Part shown: piece after piece, positions 1-15,000 of the stretch
Position numbering within the stretch: position 1 is the stretch's first letter
How the letters are laid out: every line of letters begins with the position of its first letter
Notes under the pieces: model-generated
The model's database searches: none
Told to the model about the DNA's origin: nothing
The model's input: only the letters and a program-made list of their open reading frames with translations
From: Sedimenticola sp.
Lineage (GTDB): Bacteria > Pseudomonadota > Gammaproteobacteria > Chromatiales > Chromatiaceae
DNA length: 64,000 bases
Reading direction: 5' to 3'
Assembly: GCA_011051655.1 (NCBI GenBank)
Contig: DRKS01000008.1
Span: 20,629-84,628 of the forward strand
Position numbers and translations under genes: made by a program

Positions 1-3000
1 TAGGCATCGATCCCGAAGATCCGCGCAATTCCGCCAAGGCCGTCCGTCGGGAAACCAACCGATGCCGCTGTCGCCGCCGCAATGCTGCCTCGCGCTGCCT
101 GGATATAGGTGTCACCATCGTCCACCGCCGTAATAAGGCCGTTCTGGCTTACCTTGACAACGCCGGGGTTGTCGCTGATGACATCCACATAATCAAAAGG
201 CAAAACGACATCGGCCTGATCCTCAAACTGTCCGACCACGACCAGTTCGCCCACCTCGCCGGGGTTTTCGAAATTGAACTCACGCATCAGAAATTGCATG
301 GAGGTCAGGTCAGCATCAGAGACCTCCACATCAAGCGTAATCTCGCCGGTGGCGCTGAACCCGTCGTCGGCCACCAACGTAAGCGATCCGACACCCGAGA
401 ATCCGGCCTCGGGGCGAATGCGGATAAACTCGCCATCGGCGGAGAAGCTCGCCGAGACATTGTCGGCAGACACCACTCTGAAGAACACCTGGTCGCCATC
501 CTGATCCTCGGCGATCTCGTCCAGTTCAACCAGAACCGGCAGTTCCTCGTGGGTAAAGACCTCCGGCAGCAGCGTGGCAACGGTCGGTACCGCATTCCTG
601 GTAAGTCCAAAATTGGCATTTAGGATCTGCCTGTCCTGCCCGTCTACCATGCCTTCTCCGGTGATATCGGTCCCGGCCCCGGCGGCGGTCAGCAATCCGC
701 TGTCAACGCCGTCCACGGCACCGTCACCGTTGAGGTCAGCAGCCGCGGAAATCAGCATTTCAACATTGTCCGGCGCATCGACATCAAGGCGGAAGAAGCC
801 GGGATCATCGATGGCGAACAGCGCCACGGTCCGGCCTCCGAAACGCACGAGGCTGAGGGGAGCCGCATTATCGAGTATGGGAGTTGCAGTCTCGGAGGAC
901 AATTCAATCCGCAGTATCAACCGGTCGGAGGCGGTGCTGAAAATCTCGCTTTCACGGATCGTAAGGGAATAGGAGACCGTCTGATCCGCACCGGGCACGG
1001 CAACCGTTCGCCCGGTGAACTGGTTCAGACCGCCAAGATCCTCGGTGATCGGGCGTTTGGTGACCGCACCGTCCGAACCATACTCAATCGTCCACCCCGT
1101 TCCGCCGATTTCAGCCAGGACCGTGAGTCCGTCTGCACCATACCCGTAGCGCGCCCCCTTGCCCGTTTCGAGGTCACGCACCCCAATGAGTCGTCCAGCA
1201 TCATCATAGGTATAGACAGTGCTCTGGCCATCAGGCGTGGTTGCCCGGATGATTCTCCCCGCATCATCGCGCAGAAAGCTCAACACGTCGCCGGTTGTCG
1301 ATGTCACTCCGCTGTCACCGACAAACAAGCGTTCTCCTCCCACACGCATTTCTTGCACTTCACCCGATGAATCCAGCACGTAGACGACGCCCTCGGGAGA
1401 TGCCAGTTCAAACGGGACCTGCCCGCCAACCAGTGGATCGGTCGGGTTATAGGGCAACCCATCCTCGGAGGTAAAATACTGGCCGCCGGACTTACGCAGA
1501 AGGGTCTTGACGGAATTCAATACCCAACCGCTGTCATTATCGGCCTGCCAGGCCGGCTGATAAAAGGTAAGACTTCCGACTTCCTCATTTTCGGGCTGAA
1601 AGGTGAATCCCATGCGCTCACCGGTCGGCACCGTCAGGTAAAGCCGGTCACCAACCCGCAGGGGGTTGAAAATTCCGAATTCTTCACTCCCCGTCTTTGG
1701 TGTGCTGAGCGCCAGGTCAAGATCAAAGCCGGCCGACCAGCTACCGAAATCGGCGTCCGGCCGCGCCATGCTGTCGTATCGGCGTCGCAACTCAAACGAC
1801 ACAGCTCCCAGATCGAGCGTCCTGTCGATGCGCTCTTCGGTGAACCGCCCCTTCTTCTCATCACCGTTGATCTCGACTACCACCTCGGTGCGGACGAGCC
1901 GTCGCCCGATGTCAGCGGCAGTCAACCTGAGTCTATAGAACCCGTTGAGGAATCTGCCGGTATCGAGAACACCGAGAACGCCGCTTACAGGATTGTCACC
2001 CGAACCAACCCGGGCCAGGACCCTGTCGGAATCAATCTCCATCAAATCCAACTGCCAGTAGTCCAGGTTCTGATCCGCGACGACCCCGGTGATGTCCGCG
2101 CGGCCTTCAAGGAAACCGTAGGACAATCCCGGATCGAGCGAAATATCCGGCGCCGTGCGATCCTCCGGATCACGCACCTTGAGTTCGAGAGACTGTTCAC
2201 CCTCATAGCCATCGGCGTCAATGGCAGTGGCCCGCAATCCCACCTTGCCCGGTGAATCCGGAGTGATCACGGCACGGCCCTTGGCATCCAGGGTGGTTTC
2301 CACATCATCTACAAACAACCTGATACCCGCAATGTCCGACAAGCTGTCTGCAACTACCTGCACCAGTACCGGTTGTCCGGGCACTGCCGGGAAGCTGGGC
2401 GTGAGCTCGATTCGAACAACAGGAGGAATCGGTTCGAGGCTGGCGCGCATGATGATGGTCTGGCGTGCCTTCTGGTCGCCGTCGTTGGCGATAAAGGTGA
2501 CGTAGTAATCGCCCGCCTGGCCCGGCCCGGGGGTCCAGGTCACTTCACCCGTTGCGGCGTCGAGTTCGGCGCCTTCCGGCAGGTTCAAGGCTTCAAAAGT
2601 GATCTCGTCACCATCGGGATCCGAGGCCTCGAGCGTGAAGCGCTTCTCTTCGCCGATCAGGAAGGCACGATCGGAGGCAAAGAGCTCCGGCGGGCGGTTG
2701 ACATTGGCGATGGAGATCGTGACCTCGAGCAGATCGCTGCCGCCGAACGGGTCCTGGGCCGCAAAGGTGACCACGTGGTCACCAGACTGATCATACCGGG
2801 GAATCCACTGGAACTGGCCGGTTTCCTCGTTGAAATTGGCCCCCTCCGGGAGACCGGAGACAACCGAAAGCGCAACCAGATCACCGTCCGCATCATCGGC
2901 CACCACGGTGAAGCGCATCTCGGCCCGGTCACGCCCGAGCTGGGTCACCATCGGAATGAAGACCGGATCGCGGTTCTCTTCCGCGATGGTCAGCGACACC

Positions 3001-6000
3001 GTCTCGGTGGAGGACTTGTTGCCGTCGCTCACCGTGATGTCGATGTCGTAGGTGCCGCCCTGTGTCGGCGTCGGCTTCCAGGCAAGACGGCCCGTCTCAC
3101 GGTCGAAGCTGGCGCCGCGTGGCAAATTCGCAGCGGAGAAGGTCAGCTTATCGCCGTCGGCATCCGAGGCGCCGAACGTCACGTCGAGCTGCGCGTTTTC
3201 CTTGCCGGAGATCTCGCCGACAGGATCGAGGATCGGCGCGGCATTGGTGGTGCGCACGGTCACGCCGAACTGGAGCAACGTGGTGGCGGGCGCCGTCAGG
3301 CCGGAGTTGCCGGTGTCGGTGGCCGAGACTTCGGCCGTATAAGTCCCGACCTCGCCGGCGGCCGGCGTCCATTCGAGCACGGCGCGGCCATAGATCAGCG
3401 GATCCATGGTCAGCACGGCGCCGTCGGGCAGGCCGGCCAGTACGAAGGTCAGGTCGTCCGCATCCAGATCCGAGGCGTTGAGCTCCAGGATAAAGGTCTC
3501 CCCCACCACGGCCATCACGTCGCCCTGGTAGGCGAATTGCGGCGGTTCGTTGTCCGACAGCACGTCGATGACGAAGGTGTAGAGCGCACCGCGTTGCACC
3601 CCCTGCCCACCGCCGTCATCATGCGCTATCAGGCTGACCGCGTGCTCTCCACGATCGCCTACGCCTGGCTCGAGCCGGATAACGCCCGTGCCGTCGCCGT
3701 TGTCGGTGAAAGTGATGAAGTCGGGTAGAGGCAAACCCGGTTGCTCGTTACGCAAAAGCAGGGTCAGTGGGTCACCATCCGGGTCACCGGCGGCAACGGG
3801 CACTTCGAGGATTTCACCGCGTGAGACCGTGATGTTGTCAACGGGCGCAAGAGTCGGTGAGAGGTTCAGTTCCAGGACCTCGATCTCGACCGTCTCTTCC
3901 ACGGTCAGCGGCACCCCCGTCTCGGCGCCATCATCGGTGGCGCGGAAGGTAATCTGGTAGGTACCGGCCTGTTCAGGGCCGGGCGTCCAGACCAGTTCCC
4001 AGGTATCTTCATCGAAGCTTGCCCCGTCGGGCAGGCCCTCAACCACCTCAATTTGTACCGTCTTGGGCACATCGGGTGGTTCGATATATTCACCACTGCC
4101 GTTACGATAACCGGGCTCATAGAACGGGTTATCGGGATCACTCGCAAAAGCCCGCAGCCGGAACTGCTGTCCCTCGTACGTCCTCAGGCCGTCGAAGTGA
4201 TCGAAAACGGGGGCGCCATTGGCCGCCAATACCTCGATGTTCATGGTATCCATGGCCACCCCGGCGCCATCGGAGACCGCAAACATCACCTCATAGGTGC
4301 CGGCCTGGGTATAACCCGGCGTCCAGTCGAATTCACCGGTCGCCGCATTCAAGGTGGCTCCGAACGGCAGCGAGTCATTGAATACGCCGAACGAGAGCGG
4401 CGTGCCCGGCTCTGCCTCGGCAACAAGGTTGAACCGAAGCCGGTCGCCTTCGGTAACCGTCTGGTCACCAGGCACCCGCAGTACGGCCGGCCGCACACCT
4501 TCACTGATCAGAACGTCGACGACCGCTGCAACCTCGCGCAGACCGTCAGAAGCGCGCACGGTGAGCCCGTAGGTCCCGGCCTGTTCGTATCCAACGTTCC
4601 AGGACAGGATTCGGCGGTCCGGATCATAGCTTGCGCCCTGAGGCAGATCATCGATCCAGGTCACTACATCATCGGCATCCGGGTCTGAGGCGACGATCTC
4701 GAGTTCCAACAGATCCCCTTCAGTCCCCCGGATGGAAGTGGGCATGCTGATGAAGGCGGGAGCCCGATTGCCGCCTTTGACATCCAGGACGAAACGCTGT
4801 ATCCCCACGGCGCCGCGGCTGTCAAAGGCCTGGATTACAACCGGGACCGAGTCCGGGGCGTTCGCGGTCGGGGTCCACATCACCTCACCCGTCGCGGCAT
4901 CGATCGTCATGCCGTCGGGCCCGGACAACTGGTGATAGATAACGGTCTGCGCATCAGGATCTTCGGCTCTGGCGGCATAAACGAATTCCTCGCCGACGGC
5001 AGCCTCGCTGGGCGCTTCGCTGACAAAGCGGGGCGCCTGGTTGGGCGTGGCTCCGGCCAGAACCCCGGTCGAGAACAGAACACGCTGACGCCCGGGCGTT
5101 CCAATCGAAATCGTCTCACCGGCGGTGCTCTCACCGGGCGCCAGCCGACCATCAGGCGGCAGCGTGTCGGACAGATCGATCAGCCACAGCCCCTGCTCGG
5201 TCCTGCCCGCCACATCTTCCGGCAATCCGGCATAACCGCGGATGGGGTCGAGCGTCATCAAGACCGGGAGGACGATATCAGTCTCCGACCGGTTGGTGAG
5301 CGAGACATCGTATGACAGGGTGCCCAGCGCACGATTGAAGCGTGTTGATCCAAAGTCGATGTCGACGATCGCGGTCAGATCATCAATGCCTTTGAACGTA
5401 GTGGTGTAATCCTCACCCATCCGCAATCCGTAGGCCGAAGTCACCGTTGATGCAACGGTCAGGGTGTAGGTATCGGGCAGAAGATTGCCGATCTTCAACA
5501 GGGCGGTACGGGAGCCGGCGTCATACAGGACCGCAACAGGCTTGTATTCACCTGTCTCCTCACCAACAAGCACGTAATTGTCCCGGTTGACGACGGATGC
5601 AGTCGAGGTCGGATCGCCGGCAAACATGTCCTGATCGAAACGCACGGTCAGTACCGACAAGGGCAGTGGCACCGTCGCCTCACTGGGTGGATTCGTTGCC
5701 ACTACCATGGGCGCATAGGCCGGGGAGATGACGTCGACCTGGTTCGACTGCGACAGCAATACACGTCCGTCGCTTGTGGTAATGACCACGTCTCCACGGG
5801 TCCCTCCCCTGGCCACGTCCACCAGACGCCGTGTCGCCTGGTCGATCATCGTGAGGACCGAGCCCTCGGCCACCTCCCCGGTATCGGAGATGGGGCCGGT
5901 GTTGTGGGAGACGAAGATCAGGTCCTCGATCGCAGTACCAAGCCGGCCGAAGGCGAGGCTGTCGATCTTGCTGTCGAAGGTGTATTCGATTTGCGCCCGC

Positions 6001-9000
6001 TGCCGCTCGTTGAAGCTGACCACCTGCGTGCGATCCGGCCAGGTCACGGCCCAGAGCTTGCCGTAGTTGTCGAATGCCAGCGAGCCGATGCGCAGGTTCT
6101 CGTCACGGCTCCACTGCGTGAACTCCTCGGTTGCCGGGTTGAAGGTCACGATGCCGGAATTGGTGCCGACATAGATCAGCCCGGTGGCCTCCTCGATGGC
6201 CAGCCCCATGGTAATGCCTTTGCCATACCGGGCGATGATTCCGCCCGTGGCGGCATCGAGCTTCAGCAGGGCGCCGCCGCCGGTGGTGGCCCAGAGATTG
6301 CCACCGGCGTCCTCGGCCAGGTTGAAGACCGGCACATCGAGGGCCGCAAAGAGCGCAGCCGGGTCTTCGGCGCTGCCGCCCTGCTGGCCGAACTTGTAGA
6401 GCGTGCCACGGTTCAGGCCGCCGGAGACGAGATAATCGCCGTCGGAAAGCTCCAGCAGCGCCATCGGTGCGATGCCGCCGTTGGAGGCCGGCACATCCGT
6501 TGCGAAGCTTTGCGCCACGAAAGGCCGCAGTACGCTGTCGAATTCAGACGGACGCGAGAGCGGATCGGCGCTCGGCACGAGTTCCTCGGCGATGGCGAAC
6601 AGCGGATTGGATGAAGGCTCCGGTGTCGGCTCCGGCGGACGGCCGAAGTTCGGCGGCGTGGTGCCCTCCACGGTCGCCGGGGCGCCGAGGTTGACCGGCG
6701 AGCCGTCGGACGTGACGGTGGAGCCGTCACGCGGCTCCTCGCGGTTGCCTGCAACATCGGTTGCCAGCGCCAGAAACTCATACTCTTTGCCCGGCTCGCC
6801 TTCGAAAATCTCCACACCCTCGGCGGACTCCACCCGCCGCTGCCAGATCCTGAAGTCACCGCCGTCCTCCGAGACGTAGAGCGTCACGTGCCTGACGCCC
6901 GAGCCGCCGGCATCGTCTTCGGACGACCAGCGCACTTCGATATCGTCCGTCCCTTCGATGGTCGAAACGTCCAGTGACGTGACTGGCGCCGCGCCGTCGA
7001 CAACCTGGATCAGCTCCAGCGTCTCCTCGGGCGCCGCCGTGTCGAAAAGCACGCGCGCCTGCGAGGAAATCCGCGTGCCGGTTTCCACGTCCTCGGCCGG
7101 GCGCACGGTATAGGCCACGAAGCCGGCGCCCTTGCCGCCCTCGCTGTTGGGCGGCAAGAGGCCGCGTGAGCCGTCCTGGATCTGCTCGCCGGTAAGCGGG
7201 TCGATCGCCTGGATCACCCAGCGGGCCGAAGCCGGATCCTGGTAGAGGTCGATACCGGCGGAGATGCGCACCAGAAAGCCAAGGGTGTCGGTGAAATCGA
7301 TCTCGTCCTGGTAGAACCAGCGGCCGTCCGGGACATCGATGGTGATGTCGCCGATCTTGATGTCACCCAGTTCGAAGCTGCGCGGATCGAGGTCGGTATC
7401 GAGCTGGGTGACGATTTCGATACGGTTGGCGTGCTGGGTCGCCCGGGCGTCGTTTTCGAACTTGATGGTGTAAGGCAGGCGCTCCCGGGACGGCAGCCAG
7501 CCTTCCGTGTCGAAGGTCTGCGGGCCGATCAGCGAGGCGAGCCGCCCCGAGTTCGCCGGATCGGCGAAGTAATCCGAGAAGTCGAGCGGCACGAAGTCTT
7601 CGCCATCCACCGGTCCGGGCGCGCCGCTGATCAGGAAATCCTCCGGCAGCGCAGCACCCCGGTCCTCGAAGGGCACCCAGGGGCTGAAGATGCGCACGGC
7701 CTCGAAATTCGTCTGGTTGGACAGGCCCAGATCGTAATCCTCGAATTGAGGCAGCGCCGGGACCGGGATTTCGCCGATACGGCAATCGCTCCGCCGCTCC
7801 TCCCAGTACTCGATGTCGGCCATGAGGGTATCGTCGTTGCCGTAGAGCGTGCGGAGCTGCTCGAAGAAGCCGAGGATATCGGCGTCCGAGCGGATATCGG
7901 CCCCGGCCGGTCCGAACAGGATGCCGGAGGCAAGGGTCGCCATCAGCGACAGGATTTCCTGGCGCTCCCGCAGCGGCGGCGTATCGCCCTCGTCACGCAG
8001 GATGCCCGCCTGTTCGAGGCCGGCGAGGTAGAGTTCAACCCAGGTGTCCGGGTCACCCGCCAGCGCGAGCAGCGCGCCGGGCGCGTCGTCGCTGGCCAGT
8101 ATCGCATCGCGCAGATCGAGCGCCTCCTGGGTCTGCTGGGCGACGAACTCGTCCCGCGTCATGGAGGTCGAGGCCGCGAAGATGTGAAAGCGGAACGGGA
8201 TGAAGGGAATCTCGCAGCTGCTCGGCTTGGCGGCGTTCTTGTTGTAAAGATCCTCGAACGGGAAGTTGGCGAGCGCCGCTCCCAGCCCCGGACTGACCTC
8301 GGTGGCCTTTTCGACAACCGCATCGAACCAGTCGCCGATGGCGCCCTCTCCGCCTTCTTCGAGGATCGGATCCAAGTCCGGCAGGACCGACGCCATGCGG
8401 GCCCGGAAGGCGTCGAAAGCCTCATCATGCAACTCCCGCAGGCCCGGATAGGTCGAGATATTGAAGCTGAAGCCGGCGAAGCCGTCCGCCGGCAGGTCGA
8501 ACAGGTAGCCCTTGGTGGTCAACTGGCCATTGGTGTTGACGATGCTCTCGAGCCCCGCCCAGAAGATGTCCTCGTTGGGCGTGCCGGCAGCGCCGTCCGG
8601 GGTGCCGCGCACGTTGGTGAAGAACTCCAGGAACGGGAGGCCGTACACATAGGGGTTCAGGTGCAACTCGGGCACGCCCACCTCGAAGAAGGTGTACGGT
8701 GCATCGAGGTTGTTCAGGTTCTTCAGCGCCACCGAATAGGTCTCGGTCTCGCCGGGCAGGATCACCCGGCTGCCGCCGATGCCGATGGTCACATCGCCCT
8801 CGACGGCCCGCTCCACGAGGTAGCGGTAGGGCAACACGGCCTGGGCGCCGGAGGGATTCGTGACCTGGATGTCGTACAGGCCCTTGGGCGCATCCGTCAG
8901 ATCCCAGATGGCGATGATCTCGGTGGAGTCCACCACCTTCCAGTCGACCGGCGAGAATTCGGCGATGTTGGGCCGCACCAGCTTGACGGTGGCGTTCTCG

Positions 9001-12000
9001 GCGAATTGCGCGCCCTTGATCTTGGTGGTGACCCACTTCGAGGCACCGCCGCGATCGCTTTCCACGCTGGTGATCACCAGCGGCAGGAGTTCGGCCAGGA
9101 GCGTGATGTCCGTGCCCCCGGGGGGGCCGGAGTAATTGCGCACGGAGAGGTAATAGACCCCAGGCTCGGTGTCCGGCACCACGGCGACGAGATCGCTCGA
9201 CAGCGGGCCCTCATAGGTCGCGTCGAACAGGTTCGGCGAGGGCAGCGCATCGTGGCGCAGGAAGATCTCATTGTTGGCCGTCGGGTCGGAGGAGACGAGG
9301 GTCACCCTCAGGGTCTCCTCGGGCGGCACCTCGATCCGGTAGAGGCGCTCCTTGCCCCGCCCCAGGTTGACCGTGAGCGGCGTGCCCAGCAGGAGTTCGT
9401 CCACCGCCACGTCCAGCACATCGGCGCTCGCCGTCGTATTGTTCGCATCGTTAACGTCTTCAAAGACCTGGTTGAAGATATCGGTGCGCACGATGACCCG
9501 GTAGCCGCCCGGCGTGGATGCCGGCATCGTGGTCTGGAGTTCGAGGGTGTAGCTCTCGCCCGGCGCCAGGGAACCGGCATACTGCGCGCGGCCGATGGGG
9601 CGGTCGGTCAGGTCCCAGGTGCCGTCCTCGGACAGGAACACGCTGTCCGACCAGCGGCCCTCTGCGGCGACGTCATCGGAGCTGTTGGTCACTGTCCAGC
9701 GGATGGTGACCGGCTCGCCGGCCCGCGCATTCGCCGGGAGTTCGATCGAGGATACCTGGATATCCGTCGGCGGCGGCAGCTCCACGATCATCGGCACGTC
9801 GGAGCGGCGGTCGTTGTCGGCCTCGTTCTCACCCTCGTAGACCACGCCCTTGCCGCCGTAGCGGTTTGGATCGGTGACCACGAAGACGTAATAGGCCTCG
9901 GTCGGCAGGTCCGTGGGCACCGAGTAGGTGCGCGAGACGTCATAGCTTTCGCCGGCGGCAAGGCCCCCGGTGTGACGGATCGAGCCGATGAAGCGGTCGG
10001 CCTTCAGGTCGAGGAACTCGTCCCGCGACAGGTACACCATGTCATCCCAGGCGGCCTGCTGGAAGGGCACATTGCCGCCAATGTTGGTAACGGTGTAGTC
10101 GACATCGAACTCCTGCCCGCGCACCGCGCGCAGCGAGGCGTCGAGGGATGTCACCTGGAGGTTCGGCGGCAGATAGGGTGATATCGTCACGGCCTGAGAG
10201 GTCGTGTTGTTGCCTTCGCCCTGGAATTCGCGCACGACGCCGTTGGCCACCCCTCCCAGGCCGCGCAGCCGGGGCGAAATGGTGGATTTGGCGTAGCCGC
10301 TGTCGCTGAGATCGCTGTCCGCGACGGCCAGGATACGGTAGTCGCCCTCTATCTCGAACGGCAGGGTGACCGTCACGGTGGCGGTATAGCTTTCTCCCGG
10401 CGCCAGCGCTCCTGTCCGCCTGTGCTCGGCCCGGATCTCCTGCTGACCCTCCTCGCGGCGCAGCAGGAAGTCGCCCTCGTCCAGCGACGGGTCGAGGGAC
10501 AGATAGACGCGGTCCACCCAGGCGTCTTCGCGTGTCTCCCGGTTGCCGACGTTCGTCACCTCGAAGGTGATATCGACGGTCTGGCCGGCCGACAGGCTGG
10601 CGGGCACCTGCAGGTCGGTCACCTGCAGGTCGGGCTCGGCATAGGTCACCGGCAGATCGGCGCGCAGCATCGCACCCGCCGGGTCCTCGAAGGCATACTG
10701 CTTGTGGCGACCGATGTTGCCGTCGTAGGAGCCGCTTTTCTCCGGCCACCTGCGGAACTGCTCTTCCAGACCCGCCCCGGTGTTGGTGAAGACGTAGATG
10801 AAGTAGTCGCCCTCGATTCCGGGCGGCAGCGTGGCCTCGAAGGTACGGGTGTAACTCCGGCCTCCCTCGAGGGGCGTCGCATTGGAGATGTGCTCGGTGC
10901 GCAGCAACGTGGCGCGGCCCTTGATGAAGGTCGGATCCTTCGACAGCCAGATCTGGTCGATCCAGTACTCGGTGCCCGGCCAGACGGCGGTCTCGCTGTC
11001 GTTCAGGACCGTGTAGCTGATTTCCACCTTTTCACCCGAGTAGGCCCCGGCGGGCGGAACGATCTCGGCGACCACGAGGTTCGGCTCGGGTGAGGCGACG
11101 CTGGTCGCCTCGGTATCGAGGTTGTTGCTCAGGTCGGTGTCACCCTGCTGGCTAACTTGGGCGATCAGATACTTGCCGTCGAGGCCGGGCGGCAGCACGA
11201 AGTTCCGGGTGAAGCTCGCCACGCCGCCCCCGGCGGGGATTGTCTCACCGCCGAAGCGCCCGAGATGCCATCTCTCCAGCCCCGAGGCATTCAGCGAGGC
11301 CGTCTCGGTCAGGTAGAGATCGACGACGTATCCGCTCGCCGGGCCGTCACCGTTATTGGTCAGCGTGTAGCTCACCTCGTAGGCGTTCTGGCCATCCACG
11401 CCGGCGGTCGATGCGGGTGTGACGGCATCCACCACGATGCCCAGCTCCGGATAGACCACCGGCGGCGGATTGCCGATGATCTGGATCACTTCCTGGCCGA
11501 TGAGGTCGGAGCCGCCGGCCTTGTAGTTGTTCGAGTTGATCTCGTTCGGGTCGTCCTCGTTGACGTTGACCGCCAGGGTGTCCTCCAACAGCGTGGCGTA
11601 AGGGTCGACCCAGGGGGTGATGTAGTAATTGCCGGAGACCAGGTTGTCGGGCAGCGTCACCGTCTCCTGCCGGTCGTAGCCGGCGCCGACCTCCAGGATG
11701 CCGCCGTTGTATTGCAGCGTCTTCAGCAGGATATCGCCCTGGCCCGGGTGAGGCCGGTTCTTGTCCAGCGTGAGCCAGATCTGCTCGGTCCAGGCGCCGA
11801 GGTTGGTGGCCCCGGCGCCACGGTTCGTGACCGTGTAGTTCACGGTGACCTGGTTGCCCTCGAAGGCCTGGAACGGCGTCACCACATCGTGAACCACCAG
11901 ATCCGCAAAGGGGATGGGCTCGATGTAGAGCTCGTGCACGCCGAGGTTGTTGTTTTCGTTCGGCCATTCGGCCACGGCGTTGCCGCTGTCGGTGTTGACG

Positions 12001-15000
12001 AGCAGGTAGGCCGTACCGCGGAACCGTTCCGGCACGCGGAAATCCACCTCTTGACTGAGGTAGCTCTCGCCGGAGCCAAGCGCCGCCTCGTTCGAGAAGG
12101 AGCCGAGGCGGATATCATCGTAGGAGATCTTGTCATCGAGCGAGAGATAAACGCTGTCCTTCCAGTTGGGCGTGGTGGTGGCCACCGGCCCCTGGTTGAT
12201 AACCGTCCAGCGCAGTGAGCCCGTAGCACCCGCGGTAAGCTCGCCCGGCGCCTGGAAACCCGACACCTGGAGGTCGGGCCTGGGCAGGACGGTCACCAGC
12301 ACCTGGGCGTCGGCGCTGCTTTCGTTGTCGTCCTCGTTGTTGTGCTCGTAAACCTTGTTGTCGTAATCGGTGATAACGATCAGGTCATAGCGGTTGTTGG
12401 TCTGCTCCGGCAGCACCACCTGCTCACGGCGGGTATAGCTCGTGTTCGCCTGCAGCGGGCCGTTGAACCTGTAGGAGCCGATCAGGATGTCCCGCTCGTT
12501 GGCGGCGGTGTCCGAGTTGCGCAGATAGAGCCGGTCGGTCCAGGAGCCCTCCGCCGGGCCGGTGCCGTCGTTTTTCACCGTCCAGGTAACGTCGATGGCG
12601 GAGCCTTCCGGCGCCTCGGCGGGCGCCGTGACGCTGGTGACGATCAGGTTCGGCGGCGGGCTGAGCGAGACATCGACCTCGTTGGAGACGCCCTTGTTGC
12701 CGTCGTCGGTGAAGACGAACTCGTAGGGGGCGTTGTAGCGCGTGGGAGTGTTTGCCCCCGGAACCTCGACGAAGAAGTAGGCCGGACCTTCCCAGCCCTC
12801 GGGCAATGTCACCTGTGCTTCACGGACATAGTTTCCGTTCGGCGCAATGAAGCCGATATGGTCGAATCTGCCCATGTATATCCGGCCCGCGCCATCCGGA
12901 TTGTCGGCCAGGTAGACCCGGTCGTCCCAGCGGGAGGTGCTGGTCAGTCCGATCCCCCGGTTTTCCACCGTCCAGCTCAGCGTCACGGGCTGGCCCGATT
13001 GCGCGGTATCCGGCGCAGTCACGTTCGTCACGACCAGGTCCGCGTATGGGATGGGGGCGACATCGAAGAAGCCCTGCAATGCCAGGGTGTTGTTGGCCTC
13101 CAGTTCATTCTCGAATACCGCGTTATCGGCATCCGTGGTGACGTAGAGGGTGAAGCGGCCGTTCATGCCGGGCGGCATGTAGAGGGACTCGGTCCGTGAA
13201 TAGGTCTCGCCCCGGGCAAGTCCGCCGGCGTGGGCGAAACGGCCCAGTTCGATGTCGTCGCTGTCGCCGATGATGTCGTCGGCGGAGACGAAGATGCGGT
13301 CCACCCATGTATCGGTGATCCCGGCGCCGGTGCCGTTGTTCGCCACCGTCCAGCTGAACTCGATCCGGGCCGGGTCGTCCACGGTCAGGCTGGGTGCGAC
13401 CACCTCGGTCACCACCAGGTCGGCGTAAGGCGCAAGCGCGATCTGCAAGGGGGCGGCCGCGACATTGTCATCCTCGCCCGCCGGTTCGACGACCGTATTA
13501 TCCGCATCCGTCTCCACAAGGACGAACCAGGCCCCCGACACCTCGATGGGGATGTCGATATCGAGGGAGGCCACCACGCGCGCGCCCGCGGCAAAGGGCA
13601 CGGCGGCGCCGGCGGGGCGCTCCGCCAGCAGAATGTCGCCCGCATCCAGCGTTTCGTCCTGGCTCAGCCAGACCCGGTCGGTCCAGCCACTGGTGACGGC
13701 GCCCGCCCCGGCGTTCTCCACCGACCAGTCGAGGCGCACGCTGTCTCCGGATTCGAACGGGCCGTCCGAAAGGCTCAGCTCCGGCACCGTCAGGTTCGGG
13801 TAGCGAAGGCCGACCGGGTCGTCCGCGGCCGTGTTGTCCTCGCGCCCGCCCTCGAACACATCGGAGAAGCGGTCCGTCCGCACGGCGATCTGGTAGTCGT
13901 TCTCGGCAATGTTCCCGGGGATGGTCACCTGCACGGCAACCTCGTAGCTCTCCCCCGGATCAAGGTCGAAGGTCCGCTCGACCAGGGCCAGCCTGCGGCC
14001 ACCGCCCAGGCCCGGCCCCGTGAGCAGCACCTCGTCTCTCCAGGGGGCGCGGGCGGTTGCCTCCCCGGCGTTGGTGACGGTGTAGGTCACCTCCGTGGCA
14101 AGACCGGGCACGATGGCATCCGGGCCACTGACGGTATCGACCCGGAGATCGGGCGCCGGCGCCGGCGCCAGCCTGAAGGCGGTCACGGTGGCGCCTTCGT
14201 TCGGCGCCGCCCCGATACCCTCAAAAACAGCGCCGTTGGCGTTGGTCTCCACAACCACGAAGAAATCGCCCACGTAGCCCGGCGGAAGCTCTATCTCTTC
14301 CGAGCGCGAATAGCTTGAACCCACGGCCAGGTCGGATTGATGCACATAGCTGCCGAGGGTGACCACAGCCCCGGCAACGGTGCCGTCGGTGGAGAGATAG
14401 ACGCGGTCTGTCCAGCCACCGGCAGGCGCAATCAGCGCATCCGGGCCCTCGTTGGCCACCCGCCAGCCGACGGTGACCGTCTCACCGGCCGTTTTGGCCG
14501 AGACCGGACCCACCACTGCCTGCACCGTCAGATCCGAATAGGGGGAGCTAAGGGAGATCGCCGCTGCATCAACGTTGTCGGCGCGGGTGTCGGGTTCGAC
14601 CACCACCTGGTCTTCGTCGGTTGACACCAGCAGGTAGGCATCGCCCTCGATGCCGACCGGGATCCGGACATCGGTGGTCACCGCGTAATCAGCGCCCCGG
14701 GCCAGGCCGCCGGCGTGCTCGATGGCCGCGAGCAACTCGTCCGAGGCATCCAGTACGGCATCGGAGGAGAGGTAGACCCGGTCGGTCCAGGCGCTGGCCA
14801 GGGTGTCGCGGTCACCCGCGTTGGTGACCCGCCAGGAGACCGGCGTGGTCTCGCCGCCGCGGGCCGCGCCCGGCACGCCGGTAATGGTCGCAACCAGGTT
14901 GGGATAGGGACGTGCCACCGAGGTGACCTCGGTGAAATTGGAGTTGTTGTTCTCGGCCGTGGAGGCGCTGATGCCGTCGCGGGCCTCGATCAGGCTGGAG

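Noticed and set aside
1040..1880. Full RHS toxin module
   Set aside because: Only one clear YD repeat and too few residues for an RHS cocoon; no RHS core end motif or toxin tip in view.
2373..3728. 451-codon plus-strand frame, and similar ones at 13230-14318, 16851-17849 and 24825-26243
   Set aside because: All are antisense shadows of the giant gene with GHR/GRR-type composition and no recognisable motif.
7431..10181. 916-codon open frame on the plus strand
   Set aside because: It lies antisense to the CARDB-to-conserved-block part of the giant gene. It is low in complexity, Arg/Gly/Val-rich and shows no domain. GC-rich third positions keep the opposite frame open.
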